Assembly (NCBI RefSeq): GCF_900114565.1
Contig: NZ_FOTM01000013.1
Location: 49,744 to 113,743, forward strand
DNA: 64,000 nt
Reading direction: 5' to 3'
Source of the DNA: Leifsonia sp. CL147
GTDB taxonomy: Bacteria; Actinomycetota; Actinomycetes; Actinomycetales; Microbacteriaceae
Shown: piece by piece, positions 51,531 through 60,251 of the stretch
Numbering within the stretch: the first letter of the stretch is position 1
How the letters are laid out: the number at the start of each line of letters is the position of its first letter
Translations under genes and position numbers: made by a program
Notes under the pieces: model-generated
Told to the model about the DNA's origin: nothing
The model's database searches: none
What the model saw: only the letters and a program-made list of their open reading frames with translations

Positions 51531-54188
51531 ATGACATTGACGTCAGACTCGCGACGTTCGATGACCGGGCGGAAAGGACGCAGACAGGCGGTGCTCGCGC
51601 TCCTCGGCGCCGGCGCGGTCATCGTCTCCGTCCTGATCCCCCTGAAGGCGCATGCCGATCCGGCGACGATCTTCTACGCGGCACCGGACGGGAAGGACTC
51701 GGGGCACTGCAGCCAGTCCCAGCCCTGCTCCCTGGAACGGGCGCAGCACGTCCTGCGTCCCTCCATCAAGCACGGCGACGTGACCGTCCAGCTCGCGGAC
51801 GGGACCTACCGCCTCTCGACGCCGCTGAGCTTCGATGCGTCCGACGGCGGCGGATCCGGCAGCACCGTCCACTGGGCGGCCGCACCGGGCGCGCATCCGG
51901 TGATCACGGGCGCCTCCGCCGTCACGGGATGGTCCAAGTCCGACGCGGGGACCGGCATCTGGCAGGCGGACACGCCCGCCGGGCTCGACACGCGCCAGCT
52001 GTACGTCGACGGAGTGATCGCGCCGCGCGCATCCATCCGGCTCGCCAACTCGGATGTGACGCCGACCGCTACGGGGCTGACGATCGACAACCCCGCCCTC
52101 GGCTACCTCGCCGGGCTGCCCGACCAGGGGCGCATCGAGTTCGAGTCGCTCGGCGACTTCACCAACCGGTACTCGCCCGTGCAGAGCATCAGCCCGACCG
52201 CGATCACGATGGCGCAGCCGGCGTGGGACAACAACACCTGGGGATGGGACACCGTCCAGAAATCCTTCCTGGCCGGACCCAGCTGGTACCTGGACAACTC
52301 GCTGGCGTTCCTGACGCAGACGAACCAGTGGTACATCGACCCGCACGGCGGAAAGCTGTACTACAAGCCGGCGGACGGCGTGGATCCCAACAAGCTGGAC
52401 ATCGAACTGCCCCACCTGCAGTCGCTCATCAGCATCGGCGGCAGCTACGACCAGCCGGTCAGCGGACTGTCGTTCGAGGGCATCCGGTTCTCCGGCACGT
52501 CCTGGCTCGGCCCGTCCACCGACGGCTACGCCGACCAGCAGAACGGGCTCTTCATCAAGGGGACGTACGACTACCGCCCGGCGGACGCGTTCACCAGCTG
52601 CGCCCGCGGCTGCGAGATGTTCGAACGGGCCCGCACCAGCTGGTACCAGGAGCCCGCGGCCGTCCAGGTCTCGGCCGCCAGCCGCATCTCGTTCACGGGG
52701 AACACGTTCACCAACCTCGGCTCCTCGGCGCTCGGCATCGGGAACGACGCCAACGCCACGCTGACGGGCGTCGGCTACGGAGCCAGCGGCATCCAGGTGG
52801 TCGGCAACACGTTCGTCGAGGACAGCGGCCACGGTGTCGCGGTCGGCGGAGTGCTGCCGGATGCGCACCACCCGAGCGACCCGCGGATGACCAACCAGGA
52901 CATCACCATCCAGGACAACACGATCGACCGCGTCGCTGTGGACTACAAGGACAACAGCGGCATCCTGAGCACCTACGTGACGCGAGCGCAGATCCTCCAC
53001 AACGAGGTCGCGAACGTCCCGTACGACGGCATCGACACCGGCTACGGCTGGGGCATCAACGACGCCGGCGGCTCGAACGACTACGTGGACCGCGGGTACT
53101 ACAACTGGAACCCGCTCTACACGACGCCGACCACGCTCAAGGACAACCGGGTCGAGGGCAACCTCGTCCACAACACGAAGGCCCGGTTCGCCGACGGCGG
53201 CTCGGTCTACAACCTGTCGGCCAGCCCGGGGACGATCGTGGACAAGAACTACCTGTTCAACATCTCCGGGGTCGGGCTCTACCTCGATGAGGGATCGCGG
53301 TCGATGACCTACGAGAACAACGTCGTCCAGGGCGGGTCGTTCGTGTTCACCAACGCGTACAGCCTGCGCAACAACACGAGCGACAACGTCATCCGGAACA
53401 ACTGGTACAACTCCGGCGGCATCTCGGCGCCGAACGCGGCCGCCCACAACAACACCCTGATCAACAACGTCAAGGTGACCGGGGCCGCCTGGCCGGCCGC
53501 CGCCCTCGACGTGATCTGCGCGTCTGGAGTTGCACCCCAGTACCGGACGTCGCTGAACGCCAACCAGTTCGGCTTCAGCGCCTGCCCGGTGTCCGCTCCG
53601 GTGACGGACGGCTTCCGCACGGCGGGCGCCTCGGCGGCGACGTCGGTGTTCGGCCAGACCGGGGGCGCCTTCGGGATCGCCGCAGCCGGTGCGGATGTCT
53701 GGGGCGCGGGCGGCCAGCACGACGACCAGTACGGCGCGATCTACCGGGCCGGCTCGTTCGGGCCGACGGCGAGCGTCTCGGCGCGCGTCGTGTCGGTCAA
53801 CGACGCCAACGTCTGGGCGAAGTCCGGGGTGATGGTCCGAAACGACATCACCCGGGCCGGATCCTCGACAGGGTATGCGGTGGTCGCGGTGACGGCGAGG
53901 AACGGAGTCGTCTTCGCCTGGGATTCAAACGGCGACGGCTACATCGACACGCAGGCGCAGGCCTCGGTGGATGTGTTCCGCCCCATCTGGGTGCAGCTCA
54001 CCCGCTCGGGCACCACGTACACGGGGTCGTACTCGTACGACGGCATCAACTACGTGCCCATCGGCGCGGCGGTCGCCCTGCCGTCCGCGGCGGCGACGCA
54101 GGACGCGGGGATCTTCTCCACCTCGCACGACGCCTCGCAGTCGGCGATCAACCAGTTCGACTCGGTGTCGATCCGCTCCGCACAGTGA
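51531..54188 (+). CDS. Exported right-handed parallel beta-helix protein, possible GH141-like glycosidase
   Basis: An 885-residue protein with a signal peptide (RKGRRQAVLALLGAGAVIVS, ending KAHADP near 42). Residues about 45-660 form a beta-helix with features seen in GH141-like proteins: IFYAAPDGKDSGHCSQSQPCS, QLYVDGVIAPRAS, PSWYLDN...WYIDPHGGKLYYKP and repeated Asn-rich turns (ITIQDNTIDRV, YENNVVQGG). The last 200 residues form a separate beta-sandwich resembling a DUF1349/LamG-type carbohydrate-binding module. GH141 includes alpha-L-fucosidases, which would fit release of fucose for the locus. The family call is inference. Confidence 0.75.
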   Translation: MTLTSDSRRSMTGRKGRRQAVLALLGAGAVIVSVLIPLKAHADPATIFYAAPDGKDSGHCSQSQPCSLERAQHVLRPSIKHGDVTVQLADGTYRLSTPLSFDASDGGGSGSTVHWAAAPGAHPVITGASAVTGWSKSDAGTGIWQADTPAGLDTRQLYVDGVIAPRASIRLANSDVTPTATGLTIDNPALGYLAGLPDQGRIEFESLGDFTNRYSPVQSISPTAITMAQPAWDNNTWGWDTVQKSFLAGPSWYLDNSLAFLTQTNQWYIDPHGGKLYYKPADGVDPNKLDIELPHLQSLISIGGSYDQPVSGLSFEGIRFSGTSWLGPSTDGYADQQNGLFIKGTYDYRPADAFTSCARGCEMFERARTSWYQEPAAVQVSAASRISFTGNTFTNLGSSALGIGNDANATLTGVGYGASGIQVVGNTFVEDSGHGVAVGGVLPDAHHPSDPRMTNQDITIQDNTIDRVAVDYKDNSGILSTYVTRAQILHNEVANVPYDGIDTGYGWGINDAGGSNDYVDRGYYNWNPLYTTPTTLKDNRVEGNLVHNTKARFADGGSVYNLSASPGTIVDKNYLFNISGVGLYLDEGSRSMTYENNVVQGGSFVFTNAYSLRNNTSDNVIRNNWYNSGGISAPNAAAHNNTLINNVKVTGAAWPAAALDVICASGVAPQYRTSLNANQFGFSACPVSAPVTDGFRTAGASAATSVFGQTGGAFGIAAAGADVWGAGGQHDDQYGAIYRAGSFGPTASVSARVVSVNDANVWAKSGVMVRNDITRAGSSTGYAVVAVTARNGVVFAWDSNGDGYIDTQAQASVDVFRPIWVQLTRSGTTYTGSYSYDGINYVPIGAAVALPSAAATQDAGIFSTSHDASQSAINQFDSVSIRSAQ

Positions 54189-54282
54189 CCGGCTGACGAG
54201 GGCGTCGGGCGGAAGCCTGCCGCCCTCGTCAGGCGCTGCGGCGGCCACGTGCGCCGGTTCGGCCGCTGGATAGAGTAGCGGT

Positions 54283-54912
54283 ATGACGGACGGCGGGACG
54301 CGGCAGCAGATCCTGCTGCACGCGGCACGCCTGTTCGGCCAGCGCGGCTACTACGGCACCACGACGCGGGACATCGCCGACGCTGTCGGCATCCGCCAGC
54401 CGTCGCTGTTCTACCACTTCTCCGCCAAGCATCAGATCCTGGCCGAGCTGGTGGATGCGGACCTCCAGCAGACGATGGACCGCCTCCAGGAGGCGCGGCA
54501 GCTCGATGCGTCGTGGGCCGAGCGCTTCCACTACTTCCTCACCGCGAGCTCGCGCGACTACCTGACGCTTCCGTACGACGCCCGCGGATACTACAGCGAC
54601 GCCATCTTCACGGAGCCGGAGTTCGAGGAGCAGCGCAGGGAGATCGAGCGATTCCATCAGGTGACCCGCGACTTCGTCAGCGCGGGGATCGGAGCCGGCG
54701 AGTTCCGGCCCGTGGACCCCGAATTCGTGCAGCGTGCCATCACCGGCCTGCAGTTCGAGGGGATGCGCGAGCGCGAGACGAGCGCGTCGGCGCCGGTCTC
54801 GGAGCGACCGCTGCAGCTGTCCGACTTCGTCCTGCGCGCGGTGCTCACCGACCCGGGCCGGCTCTCGGAGGTGCGCCTCGCCACCGAGGCGCGCCTGCGT
54901 CACACCGGGTAG
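54283..54912 (+). CDS. TetR/AcrR-family regulator
   Basis: A 209-residue regulator. The N-terminal HTH (about 8-52) reads QQILLHAARLFGQRGYYGTTTRDIADAVGIRQPSLFYHFSAKHQIL; the C-terminal ligand domain is variable. ATG at 54283. Array 3 begins three bases after its stop, and the amino-acid ABC operon follows. It may control that operon, where a tandem palindrome is visible at 55248-55284, but this is only proximity. Confidence 0.88.
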   Translation: MTDGGTRQQILLHAARLFGQRGYYGTTTRDIADAVGIRQPSLFYHFSAKHQILAELVDADLQQTMDRLQEARQLDASWAERFHYFLTASSRDYLTLPYDARGYYSDAIFTEPEFEEQRREIERFHQVTRDFVSAGIGAGEFRPVDPEFVQRAITGLQFEGMRERETSASAPVSERPLQLSDFVLRAVLTDPGRLSEVRLATEARLRHTG

Positions 54913-54913
54913 G

Positions 54914-55174
54914 CGACATTCGTGACGAATGTCACCTTCACCCGCGTGTGGCGCAACATTCGTCACGAATGTCGCGTTGGTACGGGGCCAGGGCAGCATT
55001 CGTCACGAATGTGCACACCAACGCGGCCCAACGCGACATTCGTCACGAATCTCACCTTCACCCGCGTCTAACGCAACATTCGTCACGAATGTCACCTTCA
55101 GCCGCGTCTAACGCAACATTCGTCACGAATGTCGCCTTCACCCCCGTCTAACGCAACATTCGTCACGAATGTCG
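54914..55174. repeat. Palindrome array 3: seven ATTCGTSACGAAT copies at exact 40-bp period
   Basis: Copies start at 54916, 54956, 54996, 55036, 55076, 55116 and 55156, each exactly 40 bp apart. Copy 1 has centre G; copy 3 begins GC for AC; copy 4 ends ACGAATCT. Spacers are mostly CACCTTCACCCGCGTCTAACGCA-like, with copies 2-3 divergent. It starts three bases after the TetR stop codon. Confidence 0.95.
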
Positions 55175-55247
55175 CCCTCAGCCGCGCCGGTGAGCAACTA
55201 TTCTCGGCCCGGACATGCAGCCGAAACAGGGCGGCAACATCGGCGTT

Positions 55248-55284
55248 CTATCAATTGATAGACAACGCACCTATCGCTTGATAG
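55248..55284 (+). promoter_or_regulatory. Tandem operator CTATCAATTGATAG / CTATCGCTTGATAG
   Basis: A perfect 14-base palindrome (55248-55261) is followed by a second near-copy (55271-55284) with centres 23 bp apart. They lie 55-90 bp upstream of the amino-acid ABC operon, in the right place for a dimeric regulator bound on one or two helix faces. Confidence 0.6.
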
Positions 55285-55338
55285 TCTTCTCGACGGCTCA
55301 CCCCGAGCCGTGGAGCATCGAGCATCGACGGAGATCCC

Positions 55339-56202
55339 ATGCACACACGCACACGCATCAGCGCCGCAGCAGTCGTCACCGCAGCAGCCCTCGCCCTCGT
55401 AGGCTGCTCGGCGGCAGCAAGCCCGAGCGAGAGCAGCAGCAAGCCGGTCGCCACAGTCGCGCCGCCATCCATCCGCACGGCGGGCACCCTGTCCGTCTGC
55501 ACGACCAACCTCGGGTCGCCGCCCAACATCTCCACGGACGCCAGCGGCAACCTGGTCGGAAGCGAGATCGACCTCGCCAAGGCAATCGCCGGCAAGGTCG
55601 GACTGAAGCCCGACTTCGTCACCGTGGACTTCGCCGCCCTCATCCCGAGCCTGCAGGCCAAGCAGTGCGACGTGATCATGGCCTCCCTCTACATCAAGCC
55701 GGCTCGCGAAAAGGTCGTGGACTTCGTCCCGTACCTGACCTCGGCCACGGGCGTCGCGGTCAAGAAGGGCTCGAAGAACGGCGTGACCGGGCTCGACGAC
55801 AGCCTCTGCGGCAAGAAGGTGATGGTCACCGTCGGCACGACCGCGCAGTCGCTCGCGGAGGCCCAGTCGACCACCTGCACGGGCGCCGGCAAGAAGGCGC
55901 TCGACATCAGCACCAACAACCAGGCGACGGTCGGCTTCCAGCAGCTCGTCAGCGGCCAGATCGACGCGTACCTGGATGCGGCCGAACTGATCGGCTACTA
56001 CCAGAAGCAGGGCACGACCGGGATCCAGCTCGTCGGCCGGCCGACCTCCCCCGTGGACATCGGGGCCGCGACGGTGAAGGGCGACAGCGCACTGCACACC
56101 GCGGTCCAGAAGGCCTTCGACGACCTGGTCTCCTCCGGCGAGTACACCACGATCCTCGACCACTGGGGGCAGTCGAAGCTCGCCTACACGAAGAAGGGCT
56201 GA
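55339..56202 (+). CDS. Polar amino-acid ABC transporter substrate-binding lipoprotein
   Basis: A 287-residue lipoprotein with lipobox ALVGC (Cys23) and a family-3 solute-binding domain: AGTLSVCTTNLGSPPNI, VGSEIDLAKAIAGKVGL, FVTVDFAALIPSLQAKQCDVIMASLYIKPAREKVVDF. Binds an amino acid or small peptide-like ligand outside the cell; the specific one is unknown. It is the first gene of an operon of importer, gamma-glutamyltransferase and DUF1275 protein, preceded by array 3 and the tandem operator. Confidence 0.93.
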   Translation: MHTRTRISAAAVVTAAALALVGCSAAASPSESSSKPVATVAPPSIRTAGTLSVCTTNLGSPPNISTDASGNLVGSEIDLAKAIAGKVGLKPDFVTVDFAALIPSLQAKQCDVIMASLYIKPAREKVVDFVPYLTSATGVAVKKGSKNGVTGLDDSLCGKKVMVTVGTTAQSLAEAQSTTCTGAGKKALDISTNNQATVGFQQLVSGQIDAYLDAAELIGYYQKQGTTGIQLVGRPTSPVDIGAATVKGDSALHTAVQKAFDDLVSSGEYTTILDHWGQSKLAYTKKG

Positions 56203-56204
56203 CA

Positions 56205-57002
56205 GTGAACTTCGACTGGGGCTTCTTCTGGAAGAACCTCCTGACGCCGGGGACGCCGTTCCTGCAGGGCCTGGTCCTCACGATCGTGATCTCGGTGCTG
56301 GCCATGGCCGGGGCGCTGATCGTCGGCCTCGTCGTCGCCCTCATGCGCCGCTCGCGGTTCGCGCCGCTGCGGATCGTCGCCAGCTTCTACATCTGGCTCA
56401 TCCGCGGCACGCCGCTCCTGGTGCAGCTGGTCCTGATCTACACGGGGTTCGCCGCCGCAGGGCTGTTCCGCTTCGAGGATGTCGACCTGGCCGGCCTGCT
56501 CGTCAAGGCCGCGGTGCAGGCGGCGATCGTCGGGCTGATCATCAACGAGAGCGCCTACATCTCGGAGATCATCCGCGCCGGCCTCGACTCCGTCCCGATC
56601 GGGCAGAGCGAGGCGGCGGAGGCGCTCGGGATGTCCGGGGCGTCCGCGATGCGGTGGATCATCCTCCCGCAAGCCCTCCGCCTGATGGTGCCGCCCCTCG
56701 GGAACTCGTTCAACGGGCTGATGAAGAGCACGTCCATCCTCAGCGTCATCGGCGTCTCGGAGATGTTCCTCGTCTCGCAGAGCATCAGCGCCGCCACCTT
56801 CCGCACCTTCGAGATCTTCGCGGTCGTCGCCATCTACTACTTGGCGCTCACCACGATCTGGACCATCGTCCAGGCCGGGATCGAGAAACGCCTCAACGCC
56901 CGCGTGGGCATCGAGGCGACCGTCTCGCCCTGGCAGCGCCTCTTCGGCGGCCGCCGCGGCGCGGTGCTGACGCCCGCGCCCATCCCCCAGCAGGAGCTCT
57001 GA
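56205..57002 (+). CDS. Amino-acid ABC transporter permease
   Basis: A 265-residue permease of the HisM/GlnP family with about five transmembrane segments. Conserved motifs: [18 protein letters not shown] (near residue 60-78) and [30 protein letters not shown] (EAA loop). GTG at 56205 begins three bases after the binding-protein stop. A single permease gene implies a homodimer. Confidence 0.94.
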   Translation: MNFDWGFFWKNLLTPGTPFLQGLVLTIVISVLAMAGALIVGLVVALMRRSRFAPLRIVASFYIWLIRGTPLLVQLVLIYTGFAAAGLFRFEDVDLAGLLVKAAVQAAIVGLIINESAYISEIIRAGLDSVPIGQSEAAEALGMSGASAMRWIILPQALRLMVPPLGNSFNGLMKSTSILSVIGVSEMFLVSQSISAATFRTFEIFAVVAIYYLALTTIWTIVQAGIEKRLNARVGIEATVSPWQRLFGGRRGAVLTPAPIPQQEL

Positions 57003-57003
57003 G

Positions 57004-57795
57004 ATGACCGACACCGAATCCCCCCGGGCCGCCTCCCCCATCGTCCAGGCGCGCAACGTCTGCCGCAGCCTCGGCGGCCGGGAGATCCTCCGCGGCGTCT
57101 CGCTGGAGGTGCAAGCGGGCGAGGTCGTCGTCCTCGTCGGGCCGTCCGGCGCAGGCAAGACCACGCTGCTGCGCACGATGAACGGCCTCGAGACGATCGA
57201 CGACGGCGAGCTCATCGTCGCCGGGCAGCCGGTCGGCTACCGGATCGGCCGCGACGGCAGGCGATCACCCGCGTCGCGTACCGCGCTGATGCGCCAGCGT
57301 CAGGAGATCGGCTTCGTCTTCCAGCACTTCAACCTGTTCCCGCACATGACGGCGATCGAGAACATCTGGCACGCGCCGGTGCGCGTCCGGGGTGTCGACA
57401 AGCGGGAGGCGCTCGCCCAGGCGGAGGCGCTGCTCGCCCGTGTCGGCCTCGCCGACAAGGCGGACGCCCGGCCGAACAAGCTCTCCGGCGGCCAGCAGCA
57501 GCGGGTCGCCATCGCCCGGGCCCTGGCGATGAAGCCGCAGCTGATGCTCTTCGACGAGCCGACCAGCGCCCTCGACCCGGAGATGATCGGCGAGGTGCTC
57601 GATGTGATGAAGGAACTGGCGGCCGACCACATGACGATGGTCGTCGTCACCCACGAGATGGGCTTCGCCCGCGAAGTCGCCGACCGGGTCGTGGTGATGG
57701 ATGCGGGAGCGATTATCGAGGTCGCCCCGCCCGCCCGGCTGTTCGCCTCGCCGCAACACCCGCGGACGCAGACCTTCCTCTCGAAGATCCTCTGA
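57004..57795 (+). CDS. Amino-acid ABC transporter ATPase
   Basis: A 263-residue ATPase of the GlnQ/HisP type: Walker A GPSGAGKT at 46-53, Q-loop [14 protein letters not shown], signature [15 protein letters not shown] and [15 protein letters not shown], then the switch His in VVVTHEM. ATG at 57004, one base after the permease stop. Energises import of the ligand of the neighbouring binding protein. Confidence 0.96.
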   Translation: MTDTESPRAASPIVQARNVCRSLGGREILRGVSLEVQAGEVVVLVGPSGAGKTTLLRTMNGLETIDDGELIVAGQPVGYRIGRDGRRSPASRTALMRQRQEIGFVFQHFNLFPHMTAIENIWHAPVRVRGVDKREALAQAEALLARVGLADKADARPNKLSGGQQQRVAIARALAMKPQLMLFDEPTSALDPEMIGEVLDVMKELAADHMTMVVVTHEMGFAREVADRVVVMDAGAIIEVAPPARLFASPQHPRTQTFLSKIL

Positions 57796-57833
57796 CCGCG
57801 CCCTCTCCCCCTCCGTCCGGACAAGGAAGAACC

Positions 57834-59402
57834 ATGCCTGCACCACTCACCGGCGCCGTCGCCACCCCGCACGCCGCCGCCACCCGTTCGGCCGAGCGCG
57901 CCTTCGCACGCGGGGGCAACGCTCTGGATGCTGCCCTCGCGGCTGCCGCGACCCTCAGCGTCGTCTACCCGCACAACGTGAGCATCGGCGGGGATCTGAT
58001 CGCGCTCGTGCGCGACCCCTCCGGCCGCATCCACTGCGTCAACGCGTCCGGCCCGGCCGGGTACGCCGTCGACCCGGCTGCTCTCCGGCACACGCACGGT
58101 GAGGCGCTGCCCTACCGCGGCATCGACACGGTCACGGTCCCCGGAGCGATCCGCGGCTGGGAGTCGCTCCACCGGCTCGGCGCGCAGCGCCCCTGGGCGG
58201 AGCTGTTCGAGGATGCGGTCGTGGCGGCACGCGACGGGTTCCCGGTCTCGCGCTCGCTCGCGGCGGCGTACATCGAGGAGCGCGACGTGATCGGCTTCGA
58301 CCCCGGATTCCGCAGCGTGTTCCTGCCCGACGGCGGCCTGCCCGTCGAGGGCGACCTCATCCGCCAGCCGGCGCTCGCGGCCACCCTGGGTGTCCTGCGC
58401 GACGAGGGCGCGTCCGCCCTCTACGACGGCAGCCTCACCGACGGGTTCGTCGCGGGGCTCGCGGCTCTCGGCTCGCGGATCGGGCGAGCCGACCTGATCC
58501 TGTTCCACCCGGAGCGTGTGGAGCCGCTCGCGCGCCGCTTCCGCGGGCTCGACATCCACACCAGCCCGCCGAACACGCACGGCTTCGTGCTGCTGCGCGT
58601 CCTCGACGAGCTGGAGCGGGATGGCGTCGGCGACCTCCTCGGCGAGGGGTTCGGCACCATGATGGAGCGTTTCTTCGGCGCGAACGCGGTCAGGGACGAA
58701 CTCCTGGCCGACCCGCGGGTCACGGCGGGCACCTTGAGCGCGCTGTTCGAGGAGGAGCCGGCCCCGGCGAACGACCCCGTCGCGCACGGGTTCCGCCCGC
58801 CGCGAGGTGACACGGTCGGGATCGCGGCCTCGGACTCCTCGGGATGGTCGGTGTCGCTCATCCAGAGCGTCTACCACGCGTTCGGTGCCGCCGTGGTGGA
58901 GCCGGGGACGGGAATCCTGCTGCACAACCGCGGCACCAGCTTCTCTCTCGACCCGGACTCGCCCAACACCCTCGCTCCCGGAAAGCGCCCGCTGCACACG
59001 CTCATGCCGGTGATCGTGACGGACGGGGATGCGGTCCGCTTCGTCTCGGCCGTCATGGGCGGTCAGGGTCAGCCGCAGATCCACGCGCAGACCCTGCTGC
59101 ACGCCATGGCCGGCACGACGGCGCAGGAGGCGGTCAGCGCCGCCCGCGCCATCGTCGGGCCCCAGCGCGACGGCGACCGGCCGTCCGACGTGTACGTGGA
59201 GCCGGGGATCGGGGAGGATGCGCGACGTTCGCTGGAGGACACGGGCCTCCACCTCATCCCCGCCCCGGAGCTCAGCGAGCTCGTCGGACACGCCAACCTG
59301 ATCGCGAGCGCGCCGGACGGCACGATGGATGCCGGGAGCGACCCCCGCTCCGACGGCGCAGCCAGCGTAGGCTCCTACCCTCGGACCGCGGAGGAACGAT
59401 GA
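57834..59402 (+). CDS. Gamma-glutamyltransferase family protein
   Basis: A 522-residue Ntn-hydrolase of the gamma-glutamyltranspeptidase family. The N-terminal part starts ATPHAAATRSAERAFARGGNALDAALAAA; the autoprocessing site is near residue 326 in PPRGDTVGIAASD, where the Thr would become the nucleophile after cleavage into two subunits. SVYHAFGAAVVEPGTGILLHNRG and VMGGQGQPQIHAQ follow. No signal peptide is seen, so it may act inside the cell on imported gamma-glutamyl compounds brought by the adjacent ABC importer. The start of the DUF1275 gene overlaps its stop (ATGA). Confidence 0.9.
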   Translation: MPAPLTGAVATPHAAATRSAERAFARGGNALDAALAAAATLSVVYPHNVSIGGDLIALVRDPSGRIHCVNASGPAGYAVDPAALRHTHGEALPYRGIDTVTVPGAIRGWESLHRLGAQRPWAELFEDAVVAARDGFPVSRSLAAAYIEERDVIGFDPGFRSVFLPDGGLPVEGDLIRQPALAATLGVLRDEGASALYDGSLTDGFVAGLAALGSRIGRADLILFHPERVEPLARRFRGLDIHTSPPNTHGFVLLRVLDELERDGVGDLLGEGFGTMMERFFGANAVRDELLADPRVTAGTLSALFEEEPAPANDPVAHGFRPPRGDTVGIAASDSSGWSVSLIQSVYHAFGAAVVEPGTGILLHNRGTSFSLDPDSPNTLAPGKRPLHTLMPVIVTDGDAVRFVSAVMGGQGQPQIHAQTLLHAMAGTTAQEAVSAARAIVGPQRDGDRPSDVYVEPGIGEDARRSLEDTGLHLIPAPELSELVGHANLIASAPDGTMDAGSDPRSDGAASVGSYPRTAEER

Positions 59403-60106
59403 CCGACGTCACAGTGCGGCAGCGCGAACTGACCCTGGTGCTCATGCTGGCGCTGACGTTCTCCACGGGCATCGTCGACGCCGTGGGCTATCTGGGCCTC
59501 GACCGCGTGTTCGCCGGCAACATGACCGGCAACGTCGTCATCCTCGGGATGGCGCTGGTCGGCGCCGACGGCCTGCCGTGGATCGGCCCGTCGATCGCTC
59601 TGGCCGCGTTCCTGGCGGGCGCGGTCCTCGGCGGCCGGACTCTCCGGCGGGAGAGCACCGGCTGGAACACCCGGACCAGCTGGTCGTTCACCGCGGTCGC
59701 GCTCGCACTCGCCGTGCTCACCGCCACCACGGCTCTCACCGGAGGCGTTCCGCCGAAGCCGTGGGAGCTCGCCATCACGACGCTGCTGGCCGGCTCCATG
59801 GGCTTCCAGGCGGCGGTCGCCCGGCACCTGGCCGTGAAGGACGTGACCACCGTGGTCGTGACCTCGACCATCACCGGTCTCGCCGCGGACTCGGCGCTGG
59901 CCGGCGGCTCCGGGCAGCCCTGGCGGAGGCGCGTCGGCGCGGTCGTGCTCATCGCTCTCGGCGCCCTGGTCGGTGCAGCGCTGCTGCGCCTGCACATCGC
60001 GCTGCCGCTGGGCCTCGCCACCGTCGTGACCGCAGCGGCCGCCGCCGTCGGCCACCGCGCCGCCCACGAGGCGCGCGCCGACCGCGAGGCGCGCGCCGAC
60101 CGCTGA
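59399..60106 (+). CDS. DUF1275 (YoaK-type) membrane protein
   Basis: A 235-residue integral membrane protein with six transmembrane segments and the family motif TGIVDAVGYLGLDRVFAGNMTGNVVILGMALVG. Function unknown; often in operons with stress or transport genes. ATG at 59399 overlaps the preceding stop. C-terminal tail is Arg/Glu-rich with a short RADREARADR repeat. A double-hairpin repeat element follows. Confidence 0.9.
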   Translation: MTDVTVRQRELTLVLMLALTFSTGIVDAVGYLGLDRVFAGNMTGNVVILGMALVGADGLPWIGPSIALAAFLAGAVLGGRTLRRESTGWNTRTSWSFTAVALALAVLTATTALTGGVPPKPWELAITTLLAGSMGFQAAVARHLAVKDVTTVVVTSTITGLAADSALAGGSGQPWRRRVGAVVLIALGALVGAALLRLHIALPLGLATVVTAAAAAVGHRAAHEARADREARADR

Positions 60107-60154
60107 CGATCCGGCCTCAGCTGGCTGGAGCCTCCCCGCAGCCTCCCCGCCAGC

Positions 60155-60243
60155 GAAGGAGATTCGGCCGGATTACGTTCGAATCTCCTTCAGCACTGCC
60201 ATTCGAAGGACGATCGAGACCGGATCTCCTTCGATAGAAGACC
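60155..60243. repeat. GGAGATTCG double-hairpin element, copy 2
   Basis: First hairpin: GAAGGAGATTCG / CGAATCTCCTTC, perfect 12-base arms around a 12-base loop. Second: TCGAAGGACGATC / GGATCTCCTTCGA, imperfect. Sequence and layout match the element at 34312-34400. It separates the converging DUF1275 gene and the methylene-THF dehydrogenase gene, and may serve as a bidirectional terminator. Confidence 0.78.
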
Positions 60244-60251
60244 AAACGGTT

